In this document: one piece after another, positions 12,336 to 26,151 of the stretch
How the letters are laid out: every line of letters starts with the position of its first letter
Numbering within the stretch: the stretch's first letter is position 1
Assembly (NCBI GenBank): GCA_032718565.1
Contig: JAVGVS010000021.1
Span: forward strand, 3,051,384-3,115,383
Length of the DNA stretch: 64,000 nucleotides
Direction of reading: 5' to 3'
From: Distichodus sexfasciatus
Lineage: Eukaryota > Chordata > Actinopteri > Characiformes > Distichodontidae
Program-made: the position numbers and the translations under genes
Notes under the pieces: model-generated
The model's database searches: none
Told to the model about the DNA's origin: nothing
What the model saw: only the letters and a program-made list of their open reading frames with translations

Positions 12336-13275
12336 ATGTAAAACCCGCTCACCAACATAATAGGGTTTATTACAGCTTGGTAGTGCGATAAATGTGATAA
12401 AATATGGTCAAGGCTGGTGGTACAGTGGTGTGCTGTTATTCAATTTGTATCATAAGAAAATAGAATTGGTAGAGTTCTTCTATTTCTTATGAGTGTAGAA
12501 ATGTGTCACTGTCCAGTTACTATTCCATCTTGTCTGGGGTCAGTCACACCGCATTGATAGAGTCAGAGAAAATCTAGTTAGAGCAGAAGACTTTCATTAA
12601 TAGCACAGTGTGCTGTGAGCAGGTGTTGGTAGAAAATCTCTCCCAGTCCAATTTAAGAAGCCTTAGGCCAGTCTTTCACTCATTCCCACATCCATCACTG
12701 CCGCATATCTGGGGAGATCAACTCTGAACACACGTCTCACAGCATTGATTTGAAACTTTTGATAGGAGACGAATTTGGTCTACTTATAACCAGGTCGGTC
12801 CTTCTCTGAAAGTGAGAGGTAAGGGTGTTTTTTTTTTTAACCCTGTCTTTTATCAACATGGCGATGACACCATAGGCATAGGCAGACTTCAGAACCTTTT
12901 TAAGTGTAATTGTGAAAATATTCAGGATTTTAAATTAGAGTGGATGGAGTAATAAAGAAAGATATCAAGTGGTATGTTATATAATACAATCAGTTGCTTA
13001 GAAACTGATTATGCCTCATACATGACATCTGATATGACATTCTTGAGCATCCTGTGATTGAGCTGACCTTTTGGTAGAACGACTAAAATATAGAGACCTA
13101 AATTGAAGGGGGGAAAGGGTGAGGGGGTATAAAGGTCTTATTTACAGCAAGAGTAAAGAATGGAGCGAAAGAGTGATGGATAGAAAGAAAGAAAGAAAAG
13201 AACGAAAGGAAAGCTACCTGAAAGAACGTTTGTGAGCTGTAATTACTTACATATAACTTTTATTCTTTTGGCCTA
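12336..13275. other. Non-genic interval with a (GAAA)n run
   Basis: No gene was recognised. A short (GAAA)n microsatellite sits at about 13182-13200 and a T-run at about 12829-12838. Confidence 0.45.
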
Positions 13276-13626
13276 TTAAAGCAACGATATGTAGTTTTTC
13301 AGCTTTCAAACTATATTTTACAAGATCGTTCTGATGGTACATAAATTCACAATATGTTCAATTACACCTTAATCATCGTTTGAGAGATCGATCTACAAAG
13401 TTTTATATTACAGTATGGATAATAGCATTACTATCATCATGCAAACGACATTGCATTACAGTATGACTATAGTTGTCCTGCTTCAGGATGTTCTCCAGTC
13501 TCGTTGGCTTTTCAACAAATGCATGTGTACTACTGCAACACAGATTTTACGACAGCTGTTTAAGGCAATACCGTTTCTCGTCTGTAGGGGGTCCCAACAA
13601 GCAAATCTTACATAGTGTTGCTTTAA
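13276..13626. mobile_element. Short inverted-repeat DNA transposon (MITE), TTAA-flanked
   Basis: The left end reads ttaaagcaacgatatgtag. The reverse complement of the right end reads ttaaagcaacactatgtaag. This gives a terminal inverted repeat of roughly 19 bp with about three mismatches. Both ends carry TTAA (13276-13279 and 13623-13626), which could be a piggyBac-type target duplication. A TA duplication of the Tc1/mariner type fits as well. The interior has no transposase. Elements with these ends are common in fish genomes. Confidence 0.7.
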
Positions 13627-14462
13627 TACTTTTTTCCCTCCAGTTGTGATTTACATCAAAACATTGTGTTTAATAATTATGGGTTAGTATACATTGCAAT
13701 TAATACAATTCAGTCCTTTTGTTCACGAAAATCATGCAAGAGTCAGACACATTCAAAGTCACCAGGCACAGTCGTGAGACACTTAGACATATGCATTTCA
13801 CCTGAAGTGAACTCAACGAAACTCACTGTTTTAAAACCTTCTCATTAAGCCATGCTATCCAATCAAGAGACTTTAGAATGTCTTTTCACACTAAAAATCC
13901 ATTCAGGGTAAAAATCCATACTCTGCCACTGCCCATGGGTATTTGTTATTTATTTATTACTAACTCAGAGAATCCTTGTTGGCTTTGCTATCAATGTGGC
14001 AGATAAACAGATTTCATTCAGGAGTTGAAGATTGTCTCTCATGGTCATTTAAATGATTACCCTTTTGTTTTTGTACAATCCATTTTTCCTATTAAACAAA
14101 TTAATTAGCAACCTGCAGATGACTTTACCTACTCTGTTATGGCAGGGTTGGATCTCTGATGTCATTTTGAATCTAGTTTTGTATTTTGTGGCACGTGTAT
14201 TTCGGATTGAGAGTAGCCTATATTAAGAACTAAACTGTATCTTAGATGCATGTTCAGTGAGATGCTGGTAGCTGATAAACTTGGCAAGTCAAGAACCTTT
14301 TACTTTATTGGCATCTGACAAAGCTATTGTGGCTTTAGAATTATAGATTTGTCAGAGCCCAATAAAGTAAATTCAAGGCCAAATAGCAGAATTCAGTAAG
14401 TTTTCAGTACTTTGGTTGGTTGTAGGCAGTTGCAACATTCAGGTGTTGGCAGTCTGTAATAA

Positions 14463-14467
14463 GCAGT
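14463..14467. repeat. 5-bp target-site duplication, left copy (gcagt)
   Basis: Identical to 14878-14882 and immediately flanks the solo LTR. A 5-bp duplication is typical of Ty3/gypsy, BEL and many retroviral-type integrases. Confidence 0.85.
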
Positions 14468-14595
14468 TGTAAGAGCCCAGCCCAGACCCAGGGAGGAGTC
14501 CACCTCATCAGACTCCAGCTCCAGATCGTTACAGCAACCTCTGCGCACCAGACCTACGTCACCGGAATATTAGCCTATCAGGGACGACCTTCCAG

Positions 14596-14603
14596 TATTT
14601 AAA
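14596..14603 (+). promoter_or_regulatory. TATA-like box in solo LTR
   Basis: tatttaaa lies about 190 bp upstream of the LTR polyadenylation signal, the usual position for an LTR promoter. Activity is inferred from position only. Confidence 0.5.
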
Positions 14604-14787
14604 GACCCTTAGTTTCTTTTGTTGTTTGCGAAGTATTGTTACGCCTTGTGCTACGTACCGAGCGTTTCTTGTGTTTGCCTGTTTTCGGTTTGACCCTTGC
14701 TTTCTGTTTTTGGATTACCCCTCTGCTTCTGACGATTCGGAATTGTTTGCCTCGTGGACTGTGTATTTTGGTACTGACTCCTGCCTG

Positions 14788-14793
14788 AATAAA
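14788..14793 (+). terminator. AATAAA polyadenylation signal in solo LTR
   Basis: A canonical AATAAA lies downstream of the TATA-like box and 84 bp before the LTR end, where the R region would be expected to finish. Confidence 0.6.
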
Positions 14794-14877
14794 CCTGCGA
14801 TTTTTCGACAATTCACCCCTGTGCCTACGACCTGGTTTTATCGACTCTGCGTTTGGGTTCACCTGCCTGTCGTTACA

Positions 14878-14882
14878 GCAGT
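14878..14882. repeat. 5-bp target-site duplication, right copy (gcagt)
   Basis: Perfect match to 14463-14467 on the other side of the solo LTR. Confidence 0.85.
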
Positions 14883-17800
14883 GCTGTGTTCCCACATAAC
14901 TTTCAGTTTTAAATTGTGCTTTACAGTTGCACATTTGTTAGACATTGTTTTTCCTAACAAATTCATAACAGATCAATGTGGTTTAAACACGTTTTCAATT
15001 AATCTAAATAAATTAAATAACTGACTGTGTCACATTTGATACTCTCTACTTTCTGTACCTTTTAACTTGATCAGTGGTATTTGGCTGTGTAGCAATTAAT
15101 AAGGACCTTTAATTTGATATTCTTCTTTCTATATTTCTAACATTGACTGGACCTTTCATTATATCACGTTCTAAACATTTTAGCATTTCAAGCATCTAAA
15201 CATTTTAAGCATGAAAACGGAAATTTCTACTTGCATGGCAATGAATTGTGAACCGCTATATTACATTACACAACCCTGTGTCAGTCCTATTCTGTCTGAA
15301 CATGCTTGTGAAAAATTGCACACCTTTAATTTTTTTTCAGTTGTAAAGTTGTGGGCATTGTAAATGACCTTTTTTGTACCAATGTACCAATTATTTTCTT
15401 TTAGACAATAATGCAGATGACATGTTAGAGTGTGGATACTTACAGTACATATTGTTCAAAGTGTTAAATGTTAATTGTCATCTAGTTTACACCAATGTAT
15501 AATTAACATTTAGTTAAGCAAACACTTTGTAGTTTTGCTGTGTCTAGCATATTGTTTATGACTTTGCTGACTTCTTTAGCTTAGTCTCTTTCAGAAAAAG
15601 TGTATAATAAAATAGTGAAAGCATAAGTGCAAGCAACTGCAAACTAACATATCAGGTGAAATGAACAACAATTTGTCATAATTGCCTAAAACAAAATTAA
15701 TATAGTTACTAATTACAGAACCAGGCTATTCTTTGACCTACAATCTAGCTGTCAGCTTAGGAATCGTGCCTCACGTCCAAAAAAAGGACTACATACAAAG
15801 AGAATGTAAAACACTTAATTTACACTATAATGGGCCATTGCATGGTTTGTTGTTTGGTTTCAGGTTCGGAAGAGTGCAATCATAAGTTTACATATGCGGA
15901 CACCATGAGAAGCATCATCTTTAATATGAACACCACTAATGAAAAACTATGGTTTGTTTTTAAGCTGACATTCAAATAATTTTAATTTGTATATAAACAT
16001 ATATATAATTTTTCTTTTCCTCTTTTTCCACCATTCATGTTCAAACAAAGCTCAGGCACTGCTACCTATGAGCCAATTTCATTAGCAAAGCCTCTAAAGG
16101 CATTTCTGAACAAAACATCTTGGAGCCAACCCATTTAAACATCAAATAACTCAAACAACATGCCCTTAGGAACAGACACATTGTTTTAAAGCAAGTGGAG
16201 AAAAAGGACTTCATCTTGTTCCAAGAATATTCGGAAGGATACCCAACAGTCTAGCCTTCGCCAATGTCCAGATTTTCTAAAAATAAAAAAGTTTTGTTCT
16301 TAATGTTGGCAAGAATCTGGAAGTCTGAGACCTCATTATCATTGAAAAAGGAATGTAAATTAACTTTAAGAATTAATGTAACATTTGGCTTCAGTAATTA
16401 TTTTTGTTAATATATTAATATTGTTGCTTTTTCCTGTTCACACACAAGCTTTATATGCACATGATGTTTTAAAAGCAATTAAAAGTGGAACAAACACATT
16501 AAAGCAAGTACATGCACCTGGGTTTTATCTCCTTAAGGCAACCATCCTGTTGCCTTTGCCACTATTTCTTGAATCTTTGCAGCACCTGGTGACTTTGTAA
16601 ATTTATATTGATAAATGAGACATCGCATGTTTAACTCCACAAGCACAGTTTCCCATATGGTTGGACATCACCAAAATAAACAGGTGGGATCATTTTATGA
16701 AGGATCCTGGAGTCATGAATTATAAAAGGATAATTTAATTTTGCACTTGCAATTCAATTATCCAAACTCATCTGCACTGATGAGGGAAAGCGGGGTATCA
16801 GATGGAGGGGGAGGAAGCGGAGATGCTGGAGCAGGTGTGAATCTGTAGTGACTGGCAGATGTGGTTTTGACATACGTCACTTTGCACTTGCTGTGTTGTT
16901 CCTCGCTATAGCCTGGACACTAATATTTTCAATGTGGTATAGTGGAACAAGGGCATATTACCTCAGTTTTATTGGATTAACTATGAGCTGCCCAGCTGAT
17001 AATAAAATCTCCTGAATTGTTTAAGGGCCAGGCCCACCTGCTTGCTGAGCTATTTACAGCTTTGCATGTGGGTGTAATATGAATCTGAACCACATTCTGA
17101 GTACATTCCCAAAGGAAATGTATCATGCTTTTCAAAATGTCCTCTATATAAACTACTTTACAGCAAACACACAGTATAGTAAAATTTTTCTACTAGTTTT
17201 TAAAGGAAATTAAAAAAAATAAAATAAAAAGGGAGGTTTAAAAATCAGCACCTTTTTTGCTCTTTTAGTTATCTATGCTAACTACCTGGATGTTACTTTC
17301 TTCATCACTTCAGTCAAGTGATTGATTCACTCTAAAATAGACTTGACACATCTCTATGTGAAGCCATTAGTAGCTATATCACAGTAGAATTCATTTTTAG
17401 CACTTTTTACCTTTAAAAACTCAGATGTGGATGTTTACCTTTTAGCTGACATCCAGAGATCTGTTATTAAAAGAAAAAAAGGTGTGTTGGTAGAGATCCT
17501 AATGATAATAGATCTACATATGAAGAAGAACATAATGCCACCAGCACACATGCTCACGCGCTCACACTGTGCTGTTGTACAGTACACATGCTGTCCTTTA
17601 TTCATGCAGTGGATGGTTTAAAAAAGGTCACTGAATTCATTAAGACTTCATTTTGACAACTGTTTGTCAAACCTTAATATACAATACTGTAGTATTGCTG
17701 TAACTAAACACAAAGCCTGCTAAGTTCTCTTGTTTATTCCTGTAGTGTGGAGTTTCAGCTTTATAATCATGCATTTTTGAGCTTGAAAAGGCTGCTGGCA

Positions 17801-20800
17801 AACTTAGTTTAGGGCTGGGGCCATCACACTTAGGTCCTGAACCCTTCCAGGTTGACAGGGGTCAGGTTATGTCTGGTTGAATGCCTCTCGCTGGGAAAGT
17901 GTAGTGGAAAAAAGCACATTGGTGACCACTGTGTTGTTTTGTACCGGAGGACAAGGGGGAATTTGCATCCCCAGTCTGTTGCTGCATAACCCATGAGACC
18001 TTATCCAGTTTAATGTCAGCAATACTCCAGACTCTTTTACTTTTTTGGCTTGCAAAGATAATCTCAAGTTTCAACTTGAACTCTGAGAGGTGTCGAACAG
18101 GCTTTTTGTAGATTCTGCAGATATTTCCAATTTGAAGAGTTCAGTGTGAATTAGTGAGCACAGTAGCCTATGATTTTAGCCCGACACCCTACCTCCCTGA
18201 GTCCGTACCCACTGAACCCGAGTTTTCACAGGGCCGCGGGGGTTCTATCAGTCTATGATGTGACAGTGCTTCGTAGAGGAACATGACATATAGCTACAGG
18301 GTAACGTGCATTTTTTTCATTTTCTACTGTTATGAGAGGAAATCATTACAAGTTTTAATAAAGGTACCTCTCACCCCAATGCAGTGTCATGATTCCCAAA
18401 TTAGTAAGAATTAGTCATATCATTTCTTGCAGCTTTATTTATATACTAATGAAAACTGAAACTACTCACAAGATTGCACACATCAAATCTGCAGTTTGAC
18501 TCTATAAAGACTAAACTCAGTAATGCAGTTGTTCTTATTCACACCATATAAACTATTTGAGCCATGTTTCGAATTCACTATTCTACATAGTAGAACATAG
18601 GCGTGAACAACAGTGTCTATGCAGGTTAGTTTTGGGGACAAGACCATTATACTGTTTTGGAACACCATTTGAAACATGTTGCCATTACCTCCTCTTCAAG
18701 GTTAGAAGTATGAACTTTTCAATCCCCACCATCACATCCTGTACGGAGAGAAGGCCAATGAAGGTCCAAATAACCTTAAACCCTTTCAGAAAACAGTTTT
18801 ATCCACTGCAGGATGTCTAAGGAACAATCTTAGTCATTTTTGCACAGGGCATATAGGGAAATTGATTTTACCTGTCGGTTTCTGGCATGCAAGTCTGTAT
18901 ACTTTTGCCTTTGTTGTTTGGGAATCACACATTTATTCTTGTGAAGTGCACATTTACAAAGGTTTTTAATTCCCCAATTAATTAGATAGCCAGAGAGCTG
19001 ATGTGCATAATTTTAATCCCATTCCTAAAACAAATGGTATTCCTCTGATTTTGTTCCCTTTGTAATTATTGTATTATTTACACAACTTATTATATTTATA
19101 TAGGTTGTGCCATCAGGGGTTTTTCCTCCTTCCTTTCGTATGATATTTTCCCTCTGCCTTACCAAAGGCATTTCATTTTCTTGCATGGGTCTTTTCAAAG
19201 CCTTGCACAGAGGACAGCAAACAAACTGCCAGCATTTCAAACTGAATTGTATAGCACATGCTTCTACCGCCACAATGCAAATGAATGACAAAAGTTTCTT
19301 TTCACACAAAGCTCTCCACTTGGCACTGTGTGTGCAGTCACTGCTGGAAGTAGGGCTCGCTGCCCGGAGCCTGCACTCAACAGAGACCTGTACCAGTGCC
19401 AGTCAATTACATATTGATGAACTGATGTGAGTTCAGCCTTGTTCTCCAGCGTTATTTGGCATGGTTCTAGAGCAGGAAGTGCAGCACCACGACTCCCTGG
19501 ACCACACACGCGTCCCCTTCAGGCTGTCCACTGGTTGAAATGTCAATCCTGCTTTCAATCGAGTGAGAGACTTTCTTGCTTTGAGGCCCACAAAGACGCC
19601 CCACCAAGCCCTGAAGGAGGGGAAAAGCGCTTACAGCTAAAGGCACGGCTGGAATGGGACAATCCAAGATGAATGTGACAAACTGATTTTGGAGCAGATG
19701 GGTAACAGAAGATTAATCTGTATAATTATCATAGCTTATCTCCCAAGGAGAAATTTGCTCATCTCAAGCTGGGGATATTTGGACAGAGTCCATTGCACTC
19801 TTTCATCTACCAAATCCGTCACATCTCATTGAGAGGCTAGTGCTACCATAGTCGCTGTTGTTGCCCTTAAACCCAGTGCCAGTTATGCCCATTATAATCA
19901 GCATTTTCCCTTCTGTTACAAGCTGCTTCATAGTTCGTTCCATGAATCCAAGGGAGAAATATAATTTCCTCATAGAATATGCAAGAAATATTGTTGTTCA
20001 ATTAAATTGAACAAGGCACTAATACATGTCCATGTTTCAACCCCAGCTCCAGACTGTTTGTTCATAAGCAATAAAACCAGATTCTGAAAGAGCAGCGACT
20101 AACATGCTCTGAACCACCAGCCCACAGAGCCAAACCTCTTCTGAGGGGAAAATGTTTGAAAGATTAAATAAAATATTCTTTTTTAAAAAGACACATATAA
20201 AAGATACAAGAAAAGGCAAATAGAATGCAAGAAACGCAAGAATTGTTTCATTCGGTGGCCCGCTGAGATCAACAGTAATGTTACACACAAAGGAGGCAAA
20301 AGCATTGTGGTAATTAAGTCGGTACTGAGACTAGCAATCAAATGAAGCTTTTATTTATTTATTACTGCTTAGGCACACAGGAGCAAATCATTTCCAGTGT
20401 ATGTCATCTTAACTATACTTGATTGCTGATGAGGATTTCGGAACAATACTGATTAGTGACATCCTGCTTTTGTGTTTTGATGTTTGATCTCCACTGTCCT
20501 GTGGGAATAATTGCAACAGGGGCTAAAGCATTAAAAAAAGACAATACATGCAGTTTTGGGGAAAACAGAATAGAAATGGAGCACAAGTCTCTTTCTCTCT
20601 CTCTTACCCACACACTCTCCCTGTGTTCTTATTTTTTCCGGCAAAGCTTTGAATTATGCCGTGTTGATGCACCACCTTCATTTCCTCGAGCTTTGTAGAT
20701 GCAGTGCGTCTACTCGCTGGCCATCTCCCTGCCACTGTGATTTCAAACTCTCATTTAGTATTCTGGCACTGATGTCTTCATCACTTTTATGTGCACACTG

Positions 20801-22117
20801 GGTCTTGTTCATTTCTTTTTACAACCCAATCAGAACTTTTTCAAATTAGGTTATTTCCTTCATTGCCTGTAAGTCCTATTAATACAGTAGCTAAAACATT
20901 TCTGCATTTCAGCTGACATATATATTTATTTTCCATCACAAGTTAAGGATTTGATTACAGCAATTGGCAGAGGATTTGCCGAAATTTAATGCAGAGCTAA
21001 ACGGAGCAATTTATATTTTGTAAATGGGGTAATTGAAAACTGAATAGTTTTCTAAATTCTGCTTCTACTTATGCTAAACACTATTGTCTTGCTTTCCCAT
21101 TACTATGTGACTGCAATGCTAAACAGATATGATTACTTTTAAAGTGGATAATTGTGATTATCCTCCAGTGCCTAACAGCTATTAGCATTGTGTAAATATC
21201 CGCAGTGTTAATTCTTTGCTTTGCATTACCATTTAATTATAACAACATTGCCACAGTCTGAATAAAGCATAATTTCAACCATCATTTGATATATTATGAC
21301 CATTATATTATATTATGAGCGTGTTAGCACACAGAAGGGGCTTTATAAAGATCACAAAGTCCTTGTCTCTTAGATCTTGACCTGGTAACTGTTCTATGTA
21401 TCTCAGTAAATATCATTCAACTGTTTTAAAAATTAATAAGCATTATTCTCCATTGACACCCAGTCAGTTTAACAAAAGCCATATTCTAAATAATCTATAT
21501 CTTTAAATTAACCCTCTAAACAGATGAGTTCAGTTCATTGCTGTAGGGCATTTGGTGGACTGTTAAGCTGCTCAGTAGAGAGGACTGTAAAAAGACACTT
21601 TCCTCAATGGGGTTTCAGTCTGTGTGTGTCCTTTGTGGACAAAAAGGCAATAAGGGATCGATGAGGTGTGTGTGTGTCATTAACACAGTACTTTAACCCA
21701 GACCTGCATGACTCGTCTTGTTTTAGACAACTCCTTACAGCCTTACATGTCAGCACAACACAATCTGTTGGTTTTCTTTCCTCTTTTCAACTTAACACTG
21801 CAGGTTTTGTGAATTGTAATTAGTTAAAGTAGAACTAGACAGAATCTAGAGGTCATGCCTACAATTTTTAAATACCACATTGTATTGTGTTGGTGGTTAT
21901 TATATATTAGTTGATCCTTAAAACCACTTAAAGGTGAGATTGCAAGAGCTCTTGATGGATGGGAGTATTAAACATCTTATTGAGTGTGAAAAGTATAACA
22001 AATAAAGCATGTGTCGGAAGATGATTGGCATTGTCTGGAACCTATGATGGCTTTCCATTTACAATTTCTTGGTAATTGAAAACTTGTCTGATACATTCAA
22101 CAAAATGTCTCAAACAA
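14883..22117. other. Long non-genic interval
   Basis: No exon or clear mobile element was recognised. The parts 19420-19900 and 20940-21260 have balanced composition, lack repeats and are rich in homeodomain-like taatta/attta and ttgcat words. They might be conserved non-coding DNA (see findings). The rest is AT-rich. Confidence 0.4.
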
Positions 22118-22345
22118 GGGCAGTTGGTAGGGTAACAGTTAGGGAGTTAGCCCCGTGATCGGAGGATCGCCGGTTCAAGTCCCGGACTGGTTAAGGTACT
22201 GAGGCACTCATAAGGCACTGTTCCCCAGGTGCTGTTCCTTTATGGAGGGGAAAAATGCATAGGTCACATTTTGTTGTGGTGCACTGTGTGCTGTGTTGTG
22301 GTGTGTTCACAATGACAATCACTCAGTTAAATTTACTTACTTAAA
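22118..22345 (+). mobile_element. tRNA-derived SINE, near full length
   Basis: The head (22118-22190) resembles a tRNA with a B box, ggttcaagtcc, at 22172-22182. It is followed by the family-specific body (gactggttaaggtactgaggcactcat, a ccccaggtgctg word, and gcactgtgtgctgtg). The 3' end is acaatgacaatcactca with a tac/att tail. Related copies lie at 35381-35624, 51415-51595 (minus), 53179-53365 and 60791-61014, and a head-only piece at 26152-26212 (minus). Transcription of such SINEs is by RNA polymerase III from the internal A and B boxes. Confidence 0.85.
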
Positions 22346-25300
22346 CTCATTACTGGAAAGGAATATTATGTTGTAATCTTGTTTTCTTAACCATAAACAT
22401 GTTAATATCAGTGAAAACAGAAAATTTTTCTGGTTTGCAAAAACAAATATTAACTCCAAATTCCTGTCCTTTACGCTTTTCATCATTTCAGCCTTGCCCA
22501 ACACAGATTTGGTGCTTGACAGATGGACATCCTTAGGCAAACTCAGTGATCCATTAGCAACTTGCTAACTGGTTTGTGTTTGGCCTGCAAACGATTGCAG
22601 ACCAAACAAATACATGTTGTGTGTCCTGGCTTGTGTGTAACAGCTTAATAAGGAGATTACAGATTAAGTTTTTGACTCAGCCGACATAATGCACCAAATT
22701 CAAATGTCAGATGGGTTGTTGCTAAGTATTCAACAAACTTACAAATACATTTTTATTATATTTTTATCCATGCAAATCATTCATCATGCTGAAAGTGTTC
22801 ACTGTGATCATTACAATTATAACATTACTTACATTTATGACTGGAGTAGCATGTTATAACCACATGATTTATACCCATGAAATGATTGTGGGCTGGGTCA
22901 AGTTTCATTTCACTTTGGAATTATTGAACTTAAATTATTTTCAGGTCTATGGTATGTAGTTCAGCTCTTTACATTCTAAATTGTGCTATTTGATGAATAA
23001 CACGAACTTCGCTGATGATCTGATTTTTGTTTTTAAAAACTGCAGTGCTAATTATGCCTCTCTTATACTGTATCTTTGCCAAGAGAAGAATAACTTGCCA
23101 AGACAATGCTTCTGAATGTGTTTTCCACAGCAGTGAATTTTAAATAGATGCTTTTGCGGTAGCTTTGCACCTCACCTAAGTCCTTTGTAGCAATGATTTT
23201 TTTTTCATGTACAAGCTACTGTAACTTCTGTAAGATCTGTACAATGACTTATTTCAGGTAGAATTAATTCAATCCAATAATGTATCAGAGCCAAGACGAC
23301 ACAGATCTTGTGTATTTATAAAATTCTCCATTAACACCAAAGACTATATAATAATCTAAAAATATAGTATGTATTGTTATATAAATTTTCTAAGCTTTCT
23401 CTTTCCTTTTAATAGGTAGACCAGCAGGGATAGTCATGCAGTGTGTGTGCTTGCGTGTAGAATCTTTAGGGAGTTTTTTATAGCCACTAAATTAGATGAT
23501 CACACCCAGGTGAGAAGACTGCTTACACCCAGCTATCTAATTACTTAAATTAATTAGGGAGTTGCATACACACTCAGTCTAGGCTGGAGGTCAGAATTCA
23601 GATCTGTGGACACTTTATGAACCAAAACTTTAACCCATTGAGGTGCTTTAGAAAGAACTTGACTGAAACTCTTGAGATTAGAATTGATGTTGGTGTATTA
23701 CATTTTATGTGAAATGTAACTTGAATAAAAATACATTTCTTATTTTTAATGCATTATGTAATGGTTCTCCTCGTTTATTAGATCTTCCGCATTGGTTTTG
23801 AAGATGATAATATGCTACTTTCCCTTTTTTGTTCCTTGCAAAATCCTTGAAGGATCAGCTGGATCCTGTTTAATCTGACTGTGTTTTCCCATCTATTGAA
23901 ATGTTTAAGGAGTGAGTTAAACATAAAGATCTTTTTAGGAAGAGAAAATAATTCACAGTCTAACTGATGAAGCATTAAAAACACTTATTAGAGGACACTG
24001 TAGCCTAAGACATGCAGCAAATAAAGTAACCAACAGTGATGTCACTCAAACGCAAAGCTTTTCTATTACAGTGGAGTACTTTGGAATGGTCGCCTTCTTT
24101 GCTATAATTTGATTTTAAAATCCCCCCTTTTGCACAAGTTTATCTTTCATACATATGAAAAAGGACGACGAAAAAGAAGCTAATAGCAAAGAATTCCCTT
24201 CATTCTGAGTGACAGTTTTTACAGAGCGCAGCTCAAAGTGGTACGTTCAGGCATATTTATGTGCATTTCCACAAAATGTGTCTTTAATGACATTGGCCAA
24301 GATACCTGAAGAGTTCATGTTCTAAATGAGATGAGACACTTTCTGCTTGTTGGTTTTCTTGACTCGAAAGCTTCCTTGTTTGCTTTAAAAATAAACACTT
24401 TCAAATGCGTGTCAAGAGTCAAGTAAACACAGTATCAAAAATCTGTAATTAGACTGTTGTTGGAGTCGGCACAGACTTTACGCTGCTCTTCTTGGTGTCT
24501 CTCCTGTTTTTACATTTTTTTCTTTTTTTGCTGATGACTCCCACAACCTTTTTCTCCCTACTTCTTCAAAAAAAAAGACACATTCTTCCATACTTATCTG
24601 TTTTAATGACTCGAAAAAGCTCTTTGTTCTTTCTAAGGTGCCCCTAGTTTGGGTGTCAAAGGCAGGAGTGAAGGTAATAATTTAGCGGAGCATAGCAAAA
24701 ACAGCTCTGGTGATGAAGTTAGATGCATATATTCAGAAAGGTACAGTATATGAAGCCTTCAGATGGATGCACCAGCCTTTATCATGACCCAGGGACTTCA
24801 GGCAGTTTTCTAAAAGAAAGCTGACATAATCCTATTTATAGGACTGTATTTTTAAAATGTTTCTTGTTATCCTATTTTTACTTGTCTCTTTACCATTATA
24901 GGTGCACGGATGCTGCACTCTGAATGCCCTTTGTGGTAGTCTCTGGATAATGCTCTCACATCTATATCTCATTGCTGACTATTAAATAAACACCCACACT
25001 AAAATATTTCCTTCCCTCTTACATAAAACCAAGTTTGATGTGTGCCTATTAAGGTCAGTAAAGTGTTTACTGTGGAACTTCTGATAGATGATTAGCAAAG
25101 CTGATCTGAAATGAATTATGATTTTTTTTTAGCGGATATCATTCAATGACAACATTTTTCTTTGACTTCTATAACTTGTCTCACTTCTAACACTTCTGAC
25201 CTCGCCTTATGGAAATACAGACATCTTCACAAATGAATTCTTTCTGATGGAGCAGAAAAGAGTGTGCGTTTTTGATTGCAGAGACAGAACACAGTGTTCT

Positions 25301-26151
25301 TTGTTGCTGATGAAACTTTTTGTTTGCACAAGTAATAATTCAGGACATTGACTTAATGCCATTGGCATGGGCACATTTACAACTCAACATCACATTTAAG
25401 TTATTTAGAGAAAACACCACATCAGTAACGTTTATGTTAAGATACACAAGCTCCCAATTACATCAACTGAGTCTAATTTACACCAGCCTTTTATAAACAT
25501 GTTTTAAAAACCTTGCCTGGCCACTTTCCTTTTTATTAGATATAGCTGCATGTCCTGGTATTTCTCTAGTGGTCAACTTCTTACCCAAATTTCACTGGAC
25601 AATGAGCGCAGCCTTTTTCAGTGGCAGAAAACTGTCCTTACAGTCGTGATATAGACGGGGAGAAACTTGAAAGCATGTTGATTCTTACACACTCACACCA
25701 GTATAACACCCGCCACCTCTATTTTAGTGTCATGGCAGTGCTGACAGTGGCTTGGCTGCCACATCATATGAGATATGCTTGGCTTTTCTGCCCAAATCAC
25801 ATGTTGTCTGTTTGGAGTTTTTACTCAAGATGTGGTATGTTTTCTGGCCAAAAATATGTGGTTTGTTTGACTTGCCATGAGAATATTAAGTTATATTAAA
25901 TATTTAAATTCTTCACAAGTGCTGATTATTTTATTGAATTTACAATTATTTACTTTAAAGCTGTGATTTTGGGTGTTGTCCATAGCTAATGACATTTGTG
26001 GTTTTGGTGACCATACTGTTGGGGTTACAAATGGTAGGAGTAGGTTTTGATGCAGCTAATGTGACACATTTTCATCATTATCTGCACTATTCTGGAGTGC
26101 TACCCAAAGTTTTGACATTAAGATGATACCGTTATAGTACACTTGTCATTC
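22346..26151. other. Non-genic interval
   Basis: AT-rich and apparently unique. An open frame of 92 codons at 25621-25899 has no recognisable domain. Near 23530-23565 there is a cluster of taatt/attaa words, a possible homeodomain-type binding cluster, seen only as sequence. Confidence 0.4.

Larger units (their letters stand above)
14468..14877 (+). mobile_element. Solo LTR (410 bp) of an LTR retrotransposon
   Basis: The block starts tgtaag and ends gttaca, so its TGTAA/TTACA ends are inverted copies of each other. It is bounded by a perfect 5-bp direct repeat (gcagt). It contains a TATA-like tatttaaa at 14596-14603 and an AATAAA signal at 14788-14793, in the correct order for U3-R-U5. No primer-binding site, gag or pol follows, so the internal region was lost, most likely by LTR-LTR recombination. 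The family (Ty3/gypsy, BEL or ERV-like) cannot be assigned from the LTR alone. The intact duplication suggests a fairly young insertion. Confidence 0.85.

Noticed and set aside
14599..14934. 111-codon minus-strand frame
   Set aside because: It is antisense to the solo LTR, with basic low-complexity composition and no domain.
14626..15024. 132-codon open frame
   Set aside because: It runs through the solo LTR and past its target duplication into unrelated DNA, so it is not a gene.
20040..20110. Weak tRNA-like word on the minus strand (gctggtggttcagagcatg)
   Set aside because: No clear B box and no recognised SINE body or tail, so not supported.
22118..22190. A functional tRNA gene at the head of a SINE
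   Set aside because: The tRNA-like part is followed by the SINE body and does not close an acceptor stem. The same holds for the other SINE heads.
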